From Epiperipatus broadwayi (Eukaryota > Onychophora > Udeonychophora > Euonychophora > Peripatidae): DNA of 64,000 bases. The stretch is taken from the NCBI GenBank assembly GCA_028023455.1, contig JAQFVV010000031.1, positions 5,057,237 to 5,121,236 on the forward strand, read 5' to 3'. Below, one piece after another: positions 25,041 to 38,279 of this stretch. Below the pieces are notes generated by a model. It searched no databases and had not been told where the DNA came from. It saw only the letters and a program-made list of their open reading frames with translations. The position numbers and the translations under genes are program-made. Within the stretch, counting starts at the first letter, position 1; the number at the start of each line of letters is the position of its first letter.

Positions 25041-28000
25041 CACTTCCAGTAATCAAATATCACAAGATCTTTTGAACAAATAACTTATTCTGTTATTATT
25101 TTTATTTTAGGGTTTATTGTGATCATCTAGAAAAGATCATTTTGATTGCCATATTTAAGTCAATTGCTTATTTAATTAACTTGTTACATTAGAATTGTGG
25201 AAAATAACTAAAAAAATTTATTTTGTTCACATGAAATTTATATATTAGCTACAAAAATGAATACTTAATTGAAAAAAAAAAAAAAATTGCTATTGATTCA
25301 TCACAAAAGTTTTAAAGAAACTACTTAATTTGTATGTACGGTAATTGTCTTTGCCATTATTATTTCTCTGTAAATGTTTGCATGCTGAAATGAATATGGA
25401 TGAGTCATTCGTCAAAACATATAGTTTCTTATTATGTTTGCTTTGCCTGAAATATTGGAACCATGGATACACCATGATTTTTTTTTTTTTAAAGTGTAAT
25501 AGTTTGAAGAAATTCTGATTATTGGGTTTTCTTGAAGGCAGAATGAATCTCTATGCCTGAGTGTTGTGTGCAATCATTGTATTTGATAATGGAAGCTGTA
25601 TGGCACTGTTTGTATTATGCTCAAGGTCATTATAATGTGGTTGACTAAATATGTATAAATCAATACTATACTTTTAAGAGATAGTAAAAAAAATATGTAT
25701 CTCATTGTTGAACTGAAGACAAGATCTGGTCCCTAGTTTAGAACAAAGCAGATATTTGGCTCTGTACAACTGCAGTATGCTTATGCTTGAATCAGACAAA
25801 CTATCACATATTAAACGAGACATTGTTCATCTTTATGAAACTAGATAGAAGCTTACAGAAATGATTTGAAAAATGCATAGGTATATACAAATATTGGAAA
25901 CAGGATTTGAATTGGATTTAAATTGAAAAAAAGAATGACATTATGGAGATTAATGTCTTATCAGAAAAAGTAACAGTTTTAATTATTTAACTTTCTGGAG
26001 AAAATCAAAATTTATGATCCAACAAATTTTCTTTCTTAAAAAGTGATTTTTTTATTTTTATGTAATATACAGAAAGTCTTGATTGGACCTAACAACATTT
26101 TGAAATTATTTATCATTTTAGAAAATTTTAATGATAGAATCTGAAAACATTTAAAAAATGTAAGTGCAGTATGCAAATTTGAATATGGAGACAGAAATTT
26201 AAAGGTACTTCTTAGTATCTTGGAATTTGCATAGTGAAAATAAAGAGCTGTATATTATGAATTTATTTTTCTGAAAAAAAATTATAGGAAGAAATAGATA
26301 TGGAAGCATACCAGCAGAGTTGGATTATATTTTAATTAATGAAAAATAAATCTATAAATTTATTTAAGAGTTTCAACAAAGCTAGAAAGAAAAATTATTA
26401 AGGATGATAGTAAAAATATATGATATTCCTAACTTCAAAAACACTTCAGTAAAATTAAGATGGAATACAAATTATTTTAAAATAATAAAGATTTTTGAGA
26501 TATTTCATAATTGAATGATAAATACATTAAAAGTAATAGAAAGAAAAAAATAGTGGCATGACAGTATATTTTTATTGAATCAAGACCATATGTGAACAAA
26601 AGAAAGAATTTGAAAATTTTGAAATATTTCCCATATGAAATGCAAAATATGGAATTCTGTAAAATGTTTAAGTATAATGACATACGGAATATAACTGCTA
26701 AGTGGAATTTTCTCCCTTTTTTTATGAAATCAATTATTATGGTTTTTGTTCATCTATAGAATCATATAATATTGCTGAATAGTCATTGCAAACCTCTGCC
26801 CAATATAGTATTGCAGTTGCTCAACTATGATGGTCTCTGCAGGTGTTAAATGATGAACTGCCCTTATATCAGAATTAACTGTGAATGACTCACTCCTGTT
26901 GCTTGAAGAATGGGATGATAAATCTTCAAGGACTGATACAAGCAGTCTTTTTTCTTTATTTTAAAATCTTCAGTCATTGTTAACGTAGGGCCTGGTCACC
27001 ATGAACATCTCATGCTATTGGGCATTTTTCTGCACTATTATTAATATAGCAGCAATTATGACTCATCTTTTTCTATCATTTTTTACCTCTGAATTTTTAT
27101 TTTTTTATCCTTCTCTTTTTTTTTTCAGAAGTTTTCTATTCAGTTAGAATAATATACTCAATTATGAATGATGTTCATATTAGAAAGTTATGTTAGGTAT
27201 TACCATATGACTGTGCTATTTGGAAATAGTTCAGAAAGTTTATATTTTGAATTCCATAACAAAGAAATTAATTTTGATGATTTGATTATAGATTTGTATC
27301 TCTATCAAAATGGATGATCAAATTCTTAAGGAATGCATAGCCTTGGCTTTTGAAAGTATTAATAATAAAGCTAAGAGATTGTATTTTAACTTTGCTAAGA
27401 TTTCAGTAAAGCTTGATTAAAGCAATCAAATAGCTATTTTTTAATAATCAAATCACAAAAATATTTCAGATTGTATGTGCTGATATTACGTGTTTTAGAG
27501 ATTATATAATATTCTTTGTCCAGGTTTTATCACAAGATTAATTAGAATTTCAACAGCAAGTTTTTGGAAATTTACAAATCCTAGGAAAATTTTTAAAGTT
27601 TGAGAACAATTGTACCATATCATCATTACAAAGCTTGATTTTTATTCAGAATATATTATGAATCTTTACTATCTTATCCATGAAGTAGGTCACTTTCTCC
27701 AAATTATTAATAACATGATCAGTATATATATTTTTTTCACCATGTTTTTTTAATATCTCACTTTATATTAATCAGAATTCCCAGTGTTTTCTATGTTTAC
27801 AATCTTTACTGATTTGTTTTTAAAATAATTGATTGAAGAACATAAAAAAATAATGTATATCTAATAATGTATAATGTAAAAAGTTGCTGTCATATGAAGT
27901 TTTTGAAGACATGTAAGTTTTTCAGTGTTACTTACCATGTCTAGTAAGTTTTAGATTTCCTTTTTTCTATTTGCTTAAATTAAATCTTTAACTAAGTAAT

Positions 28001-28355
28001 CAATGACTGGCTTGTTCTAAGGATTCATCTGATTTTTTTAAAATACATTTTGGTTGTATCTTAATATAAATGTTAACATAAATGCTGCTATATGTAGAAT
28101 ACTAATTTTTTACATGTTGGCCAAACCTTTTAACAGATATAATTCTTCTAGCTTATGTTCTTCATTAAAAGTAGTAATCTATTCTACAGCACTATTTTAG
28201 AGCCATCTGTGTATGCATGGGTATTAATAGATCCAATGATATTGCACACATGTATTTATGCTATTGAAATAAATGATTTGAAACTTTCTAATACCCTAAA
28301 GTTTTAAACTTTATCTAACCTGTTTGGCAGTTATACAGATTTGATATTATGTCAG
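25041..28355. other. AT-rich intronic sequence
   Basis: Over 3 kb in which I could not support any gene, RNA or bounded transposon. It contains A-runs (25264-25285) and T-runs. Confidence 0.4.
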
Positions 28356-28366
28356 CAACCATATAT

Positions 28367-28651
28367 CTTATTAAAACAGGCAAAACTCTCCATACAGTAG
28401 TGCCACTCAGTGCCAACCAGAGTAATCAATGGATGCCAGAAGGCTTGTGCATAAAATCCCTATCTAATGCCTACTCATCCAATATCCCCAGACTAGTTTC
28501 TGGCTAGGGATTTTATGCACAAGCCTTCTGGCATCCATTGATTACTCTGGTTGGCACTGAGTGGCACTACTGTATGGAGAGTTTTGCCTGTTTTAATAAC
28601 AGTAATGTGCTAGCATAAGAAATAGTGATCATGTGATGTTTAGTGGTTTAA
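28367..28651. mobile_element. Foldback element, family P1, copy 2 (perfect 92-bp arms)
   Basis: The left arm 28371-28462 and right arm 28505-28596 are exact reverse complements over 92 bp by my reading, separated by 42 bp. The 11-bp sequence CAACCATATAT flanks it at 28356-28366 and 28652-28662. The arm core is shared with copy 1 at 105, including the segment from AGTAATCAATGGATGCC through ATAAAATCCC, and both copies end in ATCATGTGATGTT or TCATGTGATGTT. The spacer retains the 3' half of the hammerhead (GAAACTAGTC-TGGGGA on the minus strand), but the inversion point removed the CUGANGA half. Perfect arms in a decayed intron imply recent insertion or arm-to-arm correction. Confidence 0.85.
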
Positions 28652-29433
28652 CAACCATATATATATATATATATATCTTTAGTGATCTCATTTGTATATC
28701 TATAGACACCTTGATTTTTTGCTTTGATATATACCATTCTTTTACTAAATGATTGAAAATGCTTAGAGTTGGCATATAACTGAGGTCATTAAAATAAATA
28801 ATTGCAAACTTAGATGCTTATAGCTCACCAAGTATACAGGTTTATATGTTTGTTATTGGATAAATTTATGCAGACTAAATTTTTATTGGCAGAGCTAGTA
28901 GTCAGACATTAATCTGAAGATCTAGTTTACATTAACATCTGGCATCCACTATTTACTTATTCTTCAATAAATTTCTGTCTGGAGTATAGTTATACAGAAT
29001 GGAATGGATGCACTAGTTTAATTTTATAAATTAAGACAGAGATTGTCTGTTCTTTGACTTTGATCATTTTTCTTTAGATCAAAGGGAGAAGAGATCATAA
29101 TTTTGTATTTTTGTAAATACTAATGATTGGTAATATAACTTGAATTTTCCAACCATAATTTCATGAAATATTTGAACTATATTCTAAAAACTAAGCTTTA
29201 AGATTGAGCATGTATTTGAAATCAGTAACATTGAATATAGTTAAATTTCTTTATGGAATATATTAGGCAATTTCTTTGAATTAATCTCTTTGAATTGTGA
29301 TTAGATTAATCATTATACTATTCAAGTCTATGATATTAAAATAATATATGATACTTTATTATTTTATGTGGCTCATTTATAATAGTGACAAATGTAAGAT
29401 AAAATCTTGTGGTTTATTTTATTCAATTTTAGA

Positions 29434-29975
29434 GGGATTTGAACTTAGGATTTTCAGTCTATATTCATCATCCACTCCATCTTATACAACCAATATACAT
29501 GACCACATATGTGAAAAAAATAAATGATCCTCAGTATGCATATTTCATGCAGAACCAGCACTCAGCAATTGGGTCAGATCATAATCTCCCACACATATAT
29601 ACAATTAGTGCTTGGGGTATATTAAGATAGCAATCCCATGTCTACATGGGTATGATTACAATATCAAATCTACCAAGGTCTTTGAGTGTTCATTGTTGGT
29701 TTTACAATGAAATGGATGGTTGAATTGTTGGAAGGATGAGAAGATTGAAGCCTGCCCATTAAAGTTTAAGGAATTGCTATCTAAATATAAGCCAAGCATT
29801 GATTGTATATATGTATGGGAGATTATGAGTTGGCAAACTGATAAGTGCTGGCTTTGCATGAAATGCATATATTGGGGATTGTCTATCTTTTTCACGTGTG
29901 TGATCATGTGTATTAGTTGTTTGAGATGGAATGGAAGATGAATATAGGCTGTAAATCTTAAATTCAAATCTCTAT
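29434..29975. repeat. H2 hammerhead repeats, inverted pair
   Basis: Two H2-family copies face each other: 29434-29635 (ribozyme side on the minus strand) and about 29650-29975 (+ strand). Matching blocks include the ATTCATC, CCACACATATATACAA and TATTAAGATAGCAA segments shared with 39.2-39.9 kb. Copy b (minus, about 29578-29525) keeps stem II and GAAA but has a scrambled CUGANGA box. Copy c (+, 29832-29877) has CTGATAA (G8 to A), GAAA and a TTGGGG flank. Neither should cleave. Open frames on both strands here are a by-product of the inversion, not genes. Confidence 0.7.
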
Positions 29976-30939
29976 TTACTATAATAAACGTTCAGTGTAC
30001 TGTACGAATAGGTTAATTATTTCAGTTTTGTATGATGTCTCATATAGCATTTTTTAATGATGTGATTCAATTATATTTTTAATACTTTTTTTTTTTGTCA
30101 TCTTTGTAACTTCATATTGCTGTTTTTCAAACTTTGATTCAGTTTTATTATAAATTTAATATAATATTTCTTTTGCTTTTTGATTTTGAATTTTTTATTG
30201 TTCTGAATTAAATGCAAAATTAAATTTATCTTAATTAAATTCTTTACCAATATTTCAACCATGTTATATGATCTTTATCAAGAGTGATTTATATACATAT
30301 TATGTGTAATTGTCATGAGCTTTTCATGCCATCAGTCATCTCCATTTATTGTGTCAGTTGGATTGTCTATTTGTGCAACTATATTTCCATCCTTTAACTA
30401 TATACACAGCATTTCTGACATCAATTTTTTTTTCCATTCTTTTTTTTTTTTTTTTAGGTCAAGCGGTTGAAAATTAAGAAAGCAATGATGGGAACAGGTT
30501 TAGTAGGCTGACATTCTTTAGTTATGATCTTTGCTTGAAGCAAAATTGAACTAAAATTGGATTTGAGGCAGGAATTTCAACTGAACATAGATTGTATTTA
30601 GTCAGCCTTATTTAGGGATCCCTCTATCTATTATAGAAATAGGATTTAGAAAATGTGATTTTAAAATGGTCTGTCTCACACACAATCTGAATTTGTTGTA
30701 TCTGACATTTTACTTATTAAAATTATATAAATAATATTATCAATAGTGATAAGGCAAGAGTCAACAGTAGTACTAAAAGTATAGTAAATTTAATTTTCTC
30801 TTATAATGTATAAACTTTACTTGATACAAATTCTCCAAGACTACTGGTAGTTTAAGGATCTGTCAAGATTTAAAATCAATAGAGCTCCTCCTATTGTCAC
30901 TTGTTTTCCAGAGATAGGAGTTTTAATAGAATAAATAGA
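29976..30939. other. AT-rich intronic sequence
   Basis: No gene seen. T-runs at 30080-30097 and 30438-30457. Confidence 0.4.
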
Positions 30940-31930
30940 TGGTTATAAGTTTTTTGAAAGAACAGATAAAAAACTGGAAGGAAATTTTACATGATGTTAG
31001 ATTTGCTATCAAATCTAATATAGTATCTTCTGTTCTTGGAATTTCTTGTGGCATCAATGAATATGCTGTAACATTAGATTCAATAAACTCAAGAAAGAGA
31101 TGCATATGTTGGTGCAAATAGTTTGTACTTAATGTTTTGAATGCAGCATATAAAAACATTGATTTAATAATTAATGTTCAAAAAAAAACTTAAGTGATTT
31201 ACCAACTAGTGATGAAAGGAAAATTCTCAGCTATTTTTAACTGAAATAATTATTAATTTTAGAGTGTAAATCAATTACATATCTTGGTAGTTTTCTAAAA
31301 AGAAAAATGGACTTAATTAAATGTTTGAGTTGCAACACAAGTTTCAATATGCTGTTGCTGCTTCTAACAACTTAGATAAGATATTTTATCAAGAAAAATA
31401 ATGACTGCAACTAAGTTAGCTGTGTATAGAATTATTATTTTAACTATTATATAGAAATGAGACATGGGCTACCTTTCAAAACAATATTAAGGCAATAGAA
31501 AATTGCCATTTAAGAATGCTTCTTAAAATTTTAAAATACAATGGCTATAACAAAATGAATCAATATGTTCTTCAATTTGCTGCATGTGATATTGTAAAGT
31601 TCACTATTGTAAATTCACATAATTGAATTGGGCATATTTTTCATGGGAGAAGTAAACTCTATTTATATTATAAGAATTATTCAAAAATATTCTAAAGAAG
31701 TGCAATGTTGATTGCTTCCATTAGGAAAATTTGGCAGAATATAGAAAATATTGGAGAGCAAATTAGATTTGGTGTTGAAGTATTTTAAAAAGAAAAAGTT
31801 TTCTGCAGAAGAAAAGATACCATTACAAAATATCAACTAAACAGAAAAATGGATTTCTATGTTCAATGTGTGTATGTATTTGGTTTCACAGATTGGTTTG
31901 TATAGTCACTGCTGAATTCGTCTCTAAAGT
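30940..31930 (+). pseudogene. LINE C-terminal region, decayed
   Basis: Fragments in order match the tail of a LINE polyprotein of the type with a C-terminal zinc finger: ITYLGSFLKRK (about 31275), MTATKLAVYRIIILTII (about 31405), NETWATFQNNIKAIENCHLRM (about 31450), LQFAACDIVK (about 31575), IGHIFHGRSKL (about 31630), and a final segment around 31855-31930 aligning with the Cys/His finger but lacking its second Cys. Many stops and frameshifts are present. It differs from the RTE copies. I cannot assign the clade securely. Confidence 0.6.
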
Positions 31931-32652
31931 AATTTTTTTAGCCATACCTTATTTGTGAATGGCTGCTGATTATGATCGTGACATATTTATATACAAAAAT
32001 GAAAAAAAATGTAGACAGTATTTATATTTTAAATATATAAATATAGAAAGAAAAGTAAATAAATATGACACAAATTTTTATACACATTTAAAACATTCTA
32101 TGAAAATTTAATGTTTCAAAAGAAACAGTTTTTCTTGTTATTTTGTTGTTTTAAAAAAATAATTGTTGAAGTAATTTTTTTTAGCTTTTATTTATATTCT
32201 TAATTTTTAATTATTATTTTTTAATCTTTTTATCTTCTTTAGCCTACTGTATATATAACAGAAAAATCAAATCTCACCCGTTGTCTATATTAAAGGATAA
32301 ACTTTTTTTTCCTCTATATAGTTCATTTATTATTATTTTCATTAAAGCTTGTAATACTTTTCAGCATTTTAATATCATAAATGTTTTTGTATGTTCCAAA
32401 TATATGTTATACACAGTAGAGTTATAATAGTCCAGTTTAGTTTTTAATTTAATTTTTATAGTTTTTATGTAATGGGGCTGGGGTTGGAGTATATTGTCAA
32501 TAGGATAGAGCCAACTTTCATATATCCATGAAGCAAAGACCAAAAGTAATTGATAAGGTTCATATTATTCATAAAAAATTAAAAAAACAAAACCAATTAA
32601 AATAATTCATTATATTTAAAAACATGAAAGTAATATTTTTTAGAAAATAAAT
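31931..32652. other. AT-rich intronic sequence
   Basis: Nothing supported; probably includes LINE 3' UTR remnants at the left. Confidence 0.35.
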
Positions 32653-32795
32653 ATGTAAATAAATTTTTTTTTTTTTTTTCATATGTCATAGCATCGACCG
32701 GGACACGAACCCACAACCGTCTGCAACCAACTACTTGCTTGCAAGGCGGATGCGATGACCTCCCGGCTGACAACGCCTGACATGTAAATAAATTT
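32653..32795 (-). mobile_element. tRNA-derived SINE with perfect 14-bp target duplication
   Basis: ATGTAAATAAATTT occurs at 32653-32666 and 32782-32795. Between them, on the minus strand, is a compact tRNA-like unit of about 100 bp: an A-box region (CAGCCGGGAGGTCATCGC), a long variable-arm-like stretch, and the B box GGTTCGTGTCC. It ends in an A-tail (T-run 32667-32680 on the + strand). The overall length, including an extra arm, suggests a type II (Leu/Ser-like) tRNA ancestor or a tRNA-only SINE. It retains several CpGs, so it is relatively young. Confidence 0.85.
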
Positions 32796-33079
32796 AGTGA
32801 TCAAATCAATACACAATCACTAAAAAAATAAATTTATTTAAAAATGTGATTAATACTAGCATTTTATAAAAGATTAAATTGGTGTTGAGAGGGAATGCAA
32901 TTAACTAAAAAATTAAATCACAAAATCAATCCCTAGATTGAATATAAGTACGAATTTAGTAAGACAAAAGTATAAAAAGTAAGCCATATAATTCATAAGA
33001 ATGTAATTGACAGCCATATAAATCAATAGAAACAAATTTCATTACTATATACAATAACATTACACATGTAATTGAAGAA

Positions 33080-34226
33080 CAGAGGGTAGCTTGGATTTTA
33101 TATATTTTGACATGTCAAAAGCCTTTGATAAAGTTGATCATAACATCCTTACTAAACTACAAAACTTTGATCAAGCAAATAATCTAATTTGTTGATTTGA
33201 ATCCTTTATAAAAGCTAGAGCAGCTTTTGTTAAGTTTACTGGCCAAATATCTTCCCAATATAATATTAATTTTGGAGTGTCTTAAGGTAGTATTTTGTTT
33301 ACTTTTTAATATATATATAAATAACCTCAAAACCTTTTCACAATACTCTTATCTCTTATGTTATATTAATGATTGTAAGCTTTTTGGATAGATTTACTTT
33401 ATTCACAATAGTATATTACTTCAATATGATAGCAATTATTTTTATAAGTGGTGTGGAAAAAATCGAATAATAATCAATATAGACAAATGCTACTCTGTAT
33501 CTTATTTCAATAAATATGAAATTCTAGAATTTAAATATTATATTAATAATCTTAAAATAAAATCTATTGACACTTCGGGATTTTGGAATTATAATTTCCA
33601 GTAGTAGCTCCTTTCATCTTCACATAGAATCAAATAAATCCGTCAAGATGATGGAAACTATTTACAGACATGGTAATGCTTTTGAATACTTCACCAAATA
33701 TGAACTTTTTTTCTCTTTAGTTCTTCCTATTTTGGAATTTGGAACATTTTAAGGAATCCTCATTCGAAAAAAAGACATAAATAAAATGCAATTATTTTTC
33801 AAAAAATTTTCTAAGTTGTATCAATTGAAAGATGATTGTAAATATATCTCTTCTGGCAAGAAGAGTTAGATACAAAATTTTTATACAAAGTCATTGCCAG
33901 AAATTGTATTTCTTATAACATGCTTTCAAAACTTTATTTGAATTCTTGTCAGTATGAAACCCATGCATATAATTATTTTTTCAATGAAACTTGTAGATGT
34001 GATACTTTACTCCCCCCCCCCCATCTAACCTGCATTTACAGTTTAGATTTTGTTGCAGAAAACCTTTTTCAATTTAATATTAATGAATTTTCATAGCTTT
34101 TAAAAATATTTATAATAACTGATTAGTGGTTTTTCTTTTTTTTTTAAAATCTTATTTATATCTTTTTCAATCTATAATTGGTGTTTGGCTGTAAATGTGC
34201 ACATTAATAAAGAATTGAATTGAATA
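33080..34226 (+). pseudogene. CR1/Jockey-type LINE, RT to 3' end, 5'-truncated
   Basis: Begins inside the RT domain: FIYFDMSKAFDKVDHNIL (first catalytic Asp in FDMSKAFD, about 33095), ISSQYNINFGVS then GSILFTF (the usual GVPQGSIL block broken by a stop, about 33270). The YxDD region follows at about 33360 as YINDCKLFG (second Asp pair reduced to ND), then DKCYSVSY, SFHLHIESNKSVKMM, YELFFSLVLPILEFG (about 33700) and FFKKFSKLYQL. The 3' end is AATAAAG followed by a (GAATT)n-type tail at 34209-34225, as in many CR1/Jockey-like elements. It contains an 11-base C-run at 34012-34022. Confidence 0.82.
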
Positions 34227-35076
34227 ATTTGAACAAAAATTTAATAATTGCTTTGTTATTCTATTTGAATTTATAATAAATGTAAGAATTACTGTATTGG
34301 AAAGTAGATTAGTTAGATTTTGTTGGACTTAGTGATCATCTGTCTTTAATAAAGCAAACAAATTTCTTCTAAGTCATTATTTTTATGACAAATTATTTAT
34401 AATAACTTATTGCTATATATCATAGTAATTTTTATATTAATAATTTAGAAGATAAAATATTTAATTAAGTCATTATTTTATTTAGCTATCGTAATAAATT
34501 TTATGCTGTGCATGATTGGATGTTGTGATAAAGTGGCAGACTCGAGCTGAAAGCCTATCAATTCAGGCCTACTGCTGTAATTTTTATTTATTGAATTCTA
34601 TGAACTTCCAAACAATAAATCAGTTGATTATTTATATATTAATTTTATAATAAATATAATCAAATTTAAATAAAAATTAAATAAATGTGTCAAGACATTG
34701 TTATTTCATTTTTATGTTAAAAAAATTATTTTGTTTTGAATCCTGTTAAGATTTCATTATAAATGTTATTGTTGTTGATGCTGTCCTTTAGCGAATATTT
34801 CAATTACTCAAAAATTAAAAACAAATACATGTTCAATATCCAATTTAAATATAAAAAAAAAAATAAAACAGAAAAATAAATTAATTTCATCTGTTTTTTT
34901 TGTATGTAATTTCAAAATTATATAATTGATTTGTCAAATAGAGGATTTATTTTTAATATATTAGGTATATAATTGTTGTAAATAAGCACGTCTGTATATG
35001 TATTAAAAAGTCCTGTTTACATGGCACTTGGTTCCAAACCTTCACATGGATACCCAAATTCCTGGATAATAAAAAC
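34227..35076. other. AT-rich intronic sequence
   Basis: No gene or bounded repeat recognised. Confidence 0.4.
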
Positions 35077-35084
35077 ACCTACAT

Positions 35085-37473
35085 CAGTGGTGGCAAACCT
35101 TTTTAAGTGAGCATACCAAAAATTTACAAATAATATTTATCAAATTACTGATGTATTGAGCACTTTTTTAATAGGGGAAAAATTAGTAGAAAATTAAGTA
35201 TTGCAGAATTTTATTGAGATAATTTTAAAAATTAGCTTAGATGTTTACAAGGATGGATTGTCTTAAGCAAATTTTTGAATGACATTTTTAATAATGTGTG
35301 ACAGAATCATATTTTGCTATTTTTAATGTAAACTAGATTCAGCAGTCATTCTGTCTTTTATAAAATTAATTTCTCAAAATAATGATCCATATGCATAAGT
35401 AGAAGAAAAAATTGAAAAAGTAGCTGTTGCTAATGTTTTTAAATAACTAAATGTTCTGGGAATAGCATTTCAAGTTATTAATATTTCCTTTCTAATAATC
35501 AATATCATTTCCAAGTCATTTCTTAAATCAACAAACTTGCTATTTCACATAATCCAAATTCATTCACTAAAGAATTTTCAAATTGAGTTTATCTGCTGAT
35601 ATTGTATTTGGATTTAAAATAAATTTTGGTGTTTTTTTTTTCCAAATTGCCTGAACTGAATAAATGTTGTAAAAAATCTGTTATTTATTGATAGAATTAC
35701 AGTAGAAAACTCTTGCACTAATTTACTTGATTTGGTTTATTATAAGATTTAATATTCACAAATTTTTTTCTTGTATTTGGAAAATATTTATAGATATTTG
35801 AAATAACTTCATGATTAAAAATTTTTAATTTAGCATCAAATGTTTTGATTAAATTAAACACGACAGTAACTGTTTTATTAACACCTTGCAGTTTAATATT
35901 TAATTCATTTAAATGGAAACCCAAATCAGTAAAAAAAAAAAAACAATTTCAAAGGCCATTTGATATCAATTAATTGTTTATATTGTTCAGTGATATTCTC
36001 ATTATATATATAAAAAGTAATTTTCTCTAAACATTCAAAAATCTTTAAAGAATTTTTTCATGAATAACCCTCGAACATGATTGTACAAAAATAAACCATG
36101 TAGAATCAGTTTTTATTTAAAGTTCATGCATATATAAAATTGTCTAATTTAGTTGCATAGCTTATATTTTTCATTATCCTGAAATTAATCTTGACACATA
36201 AAACCTGCTGATATATAATGCAGTGAAAACCCAGAACTGTGTGATCAAATAAAATTGTTAAATGAAATGACAAAATCATTTTTCTTTTCAATCATATTGC
36301 AATCACCATCATTACTGATATAATTTTGGAAAGGTTTCTCTTTTTTAGTAAATACATCTATGTATTGCTAATATCTTCCTTTTATTGTTGTTGCTAATGC
36401 TGATAAACTGAATTCTCCTTTAGTATTGTTTTCAATAAAACAAAGAATAAAAATAGTTAAACAAGCAGACCCAATAATTTCACTAGTCTCATCAAGATAA
36501 AGAGAAATGCTAATGGAAGATTTTATATATATTTTTTGCTGGTGGTGTGTATTTTTAGCCATTTTGGATATTCTATTTTATATTGTATTTCTAGTTAAAG
36601 AAATATCTTTTATTCTTGAATATTTTATTTTTATGTTCAAAATGAACTGGTCCACATAGTAATCATTCTTTTTTAGATATTTACCATTGCTAAAGGATTG
36701 TCCTTGTTTGGCAACTATGTTTGAGAGAATATAATTAACAGCAGTTATATTTGATAGATTGCCAATATATTTAATTAAGAATGTTTACTGAGCATTTCTA
36801 TTTTTAATGGTTCATGCAATAAATTCTTCTTACTCTTTTTTACTTTTTATCAAGAAGAGATTTATGGATTCTTTCATAATATAAATTTATTGATGAAATT
36901 CTGCAAACTATTGTTTTAGAAAAGCACAAATCTCTTTATTGCTATCATGTCATATTTTTCTGTCTACCAACTTTGAAATTCTCTACTTCTTGATTCTGAT
37001 AATTTTTGTATTTTACTTAGACTAGTCATATTAAATAGAATAAAACATTTTTCTAAAAAACAAAAGAAATTGAGAAAAATGATTTTGTAAAAAATAATTG
37101 TTAAAATTCTTTATATATAAATATAATAATTACTTTTAAATGTATCCACATTGTAGTATCCTATGTTCAGTAAGTACACTTATGTATAAACAATGCATTT
37201 TTTAATTTCTTTATACACTACTAATATCTTACGATTTGTACACTAATCACTGACGCATTTAAATGCATGATTAGAGATGGAGGGAAAGACATGTATCTAC
37301 TACGAAACTGTTACATCGAGGAAAGTCAATTTTTCTTAATTTTTCTCATGCAAAAATAAATTTTGTAATAATTATTAACAAATAATTTTAATAAAATATG
37401 AGCCAAATCATAATATTATTTACATATACCACCAAAATTTTCTTATGTACCATTTCTGGCATGTACACCATTG
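35085..37473. mobile_element. hAT DNA transposon, about 2.4 kb, second family
   Basis: The left end CAGTGGTGGCAAACC is a hAT-like terminus. The right end near 37473 (GTACACCATTG) is a weak inverted match. Flanking 8-mers do not match, so the exact right boundary is uncertain. The interior carries minus-strand transposase fragments in the correct order. Also shared with other hAT ends is the pattern of a coding remnant in the middle and long decayed flanks. Confidence 0.65.
35718..36562 (-). pseudogene. hAT transposase fragments (second family)
   Basis: Frame 36562-36368 contains SLYLDETSEIIGSACLTIF, the hAT catalytic-region block equivalent to the AFDES block of the 16.7 kb copy, followed by FSLSALATTIKG. 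Frame 35924-35718 contains HLNELNIKLQGVNKTVTVVF, the conserved segment further C-terminal, then IKTFDAKLKIF. Between them the sequence is frameshifted. The order on the minus strand is right for one transposase. The C-terminal dimerisation domain is not recognised. Confidence 0.72.
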
Positions 37474-38279
37474 TTCTTTTATATTTGTTTACTCATATTA
37501 TTCACATTACAATATCAACAAAATTAAATAATACTGCACTTAAATCTGGAAAATAATATAGTAATAAATTGAGAGCACATTTCTCATATGTATTCAAATT
37601 TAGATAAGAGAGTATGTATGTAAATGTGTTTACTTGATATACATTTTTTATTAATCACTAAATTAATTAATTTTATGACATAGAATTGGCATCAACATTA
37701 ATTTTGTGATTTGGATTATTTAAAATTAAATTTTTATTTGCAGCAATAGTAATGACTTAAGTGCACAATGTGGATGTAAAACTTGGATATGACTGAGAAA
37801 TGATTCATATCATTCATGAGTTTATAATGACATTTATGACTTTATAATTTTTTATTTAATATTTTTTTAAACTGTGGGTTATTGAAATTACTGATAGAGA
37901 GTCCTTAGATATGGAGAGACTAATATAATTTCAATGAAAATAAAGTATATTATGTATTCTTACATGAGCATGAATATTGGATTAATATTTTACCGTATGA
38001 TGTCATAGATGACCACTTTTTACAACTTAATAGCCATTAGAGAGAATTTTATTGTAGTTAACTATAATTGAAAAATAAATATGAATGAGTATAATGTTTG
38101 ATGGGTTTAAAGCGTTAAATTTTTTTAAAACTAGATTCTAATTTAATATAAATATTTAAATATTTCTAGATCTATTATTCTTGATTCTTGAAAATAATTA
38201 TGTTCATTGAAGTATTAATTTTAAAATAATCTTTTCTACTAATAATTATCATGATTTTTTAATACATGATAAAACTTCA
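37474..38279. other. AT-rich intronic sequence
   Basis: No gene or bounded repeat recognised. Confidence 0.4.

Noticed and set aside
29439-29967. Facing open frames with similar peptides
   Set aside because: They are the two arms of an inverted non-coding H2 repeat read in the same relative frame.
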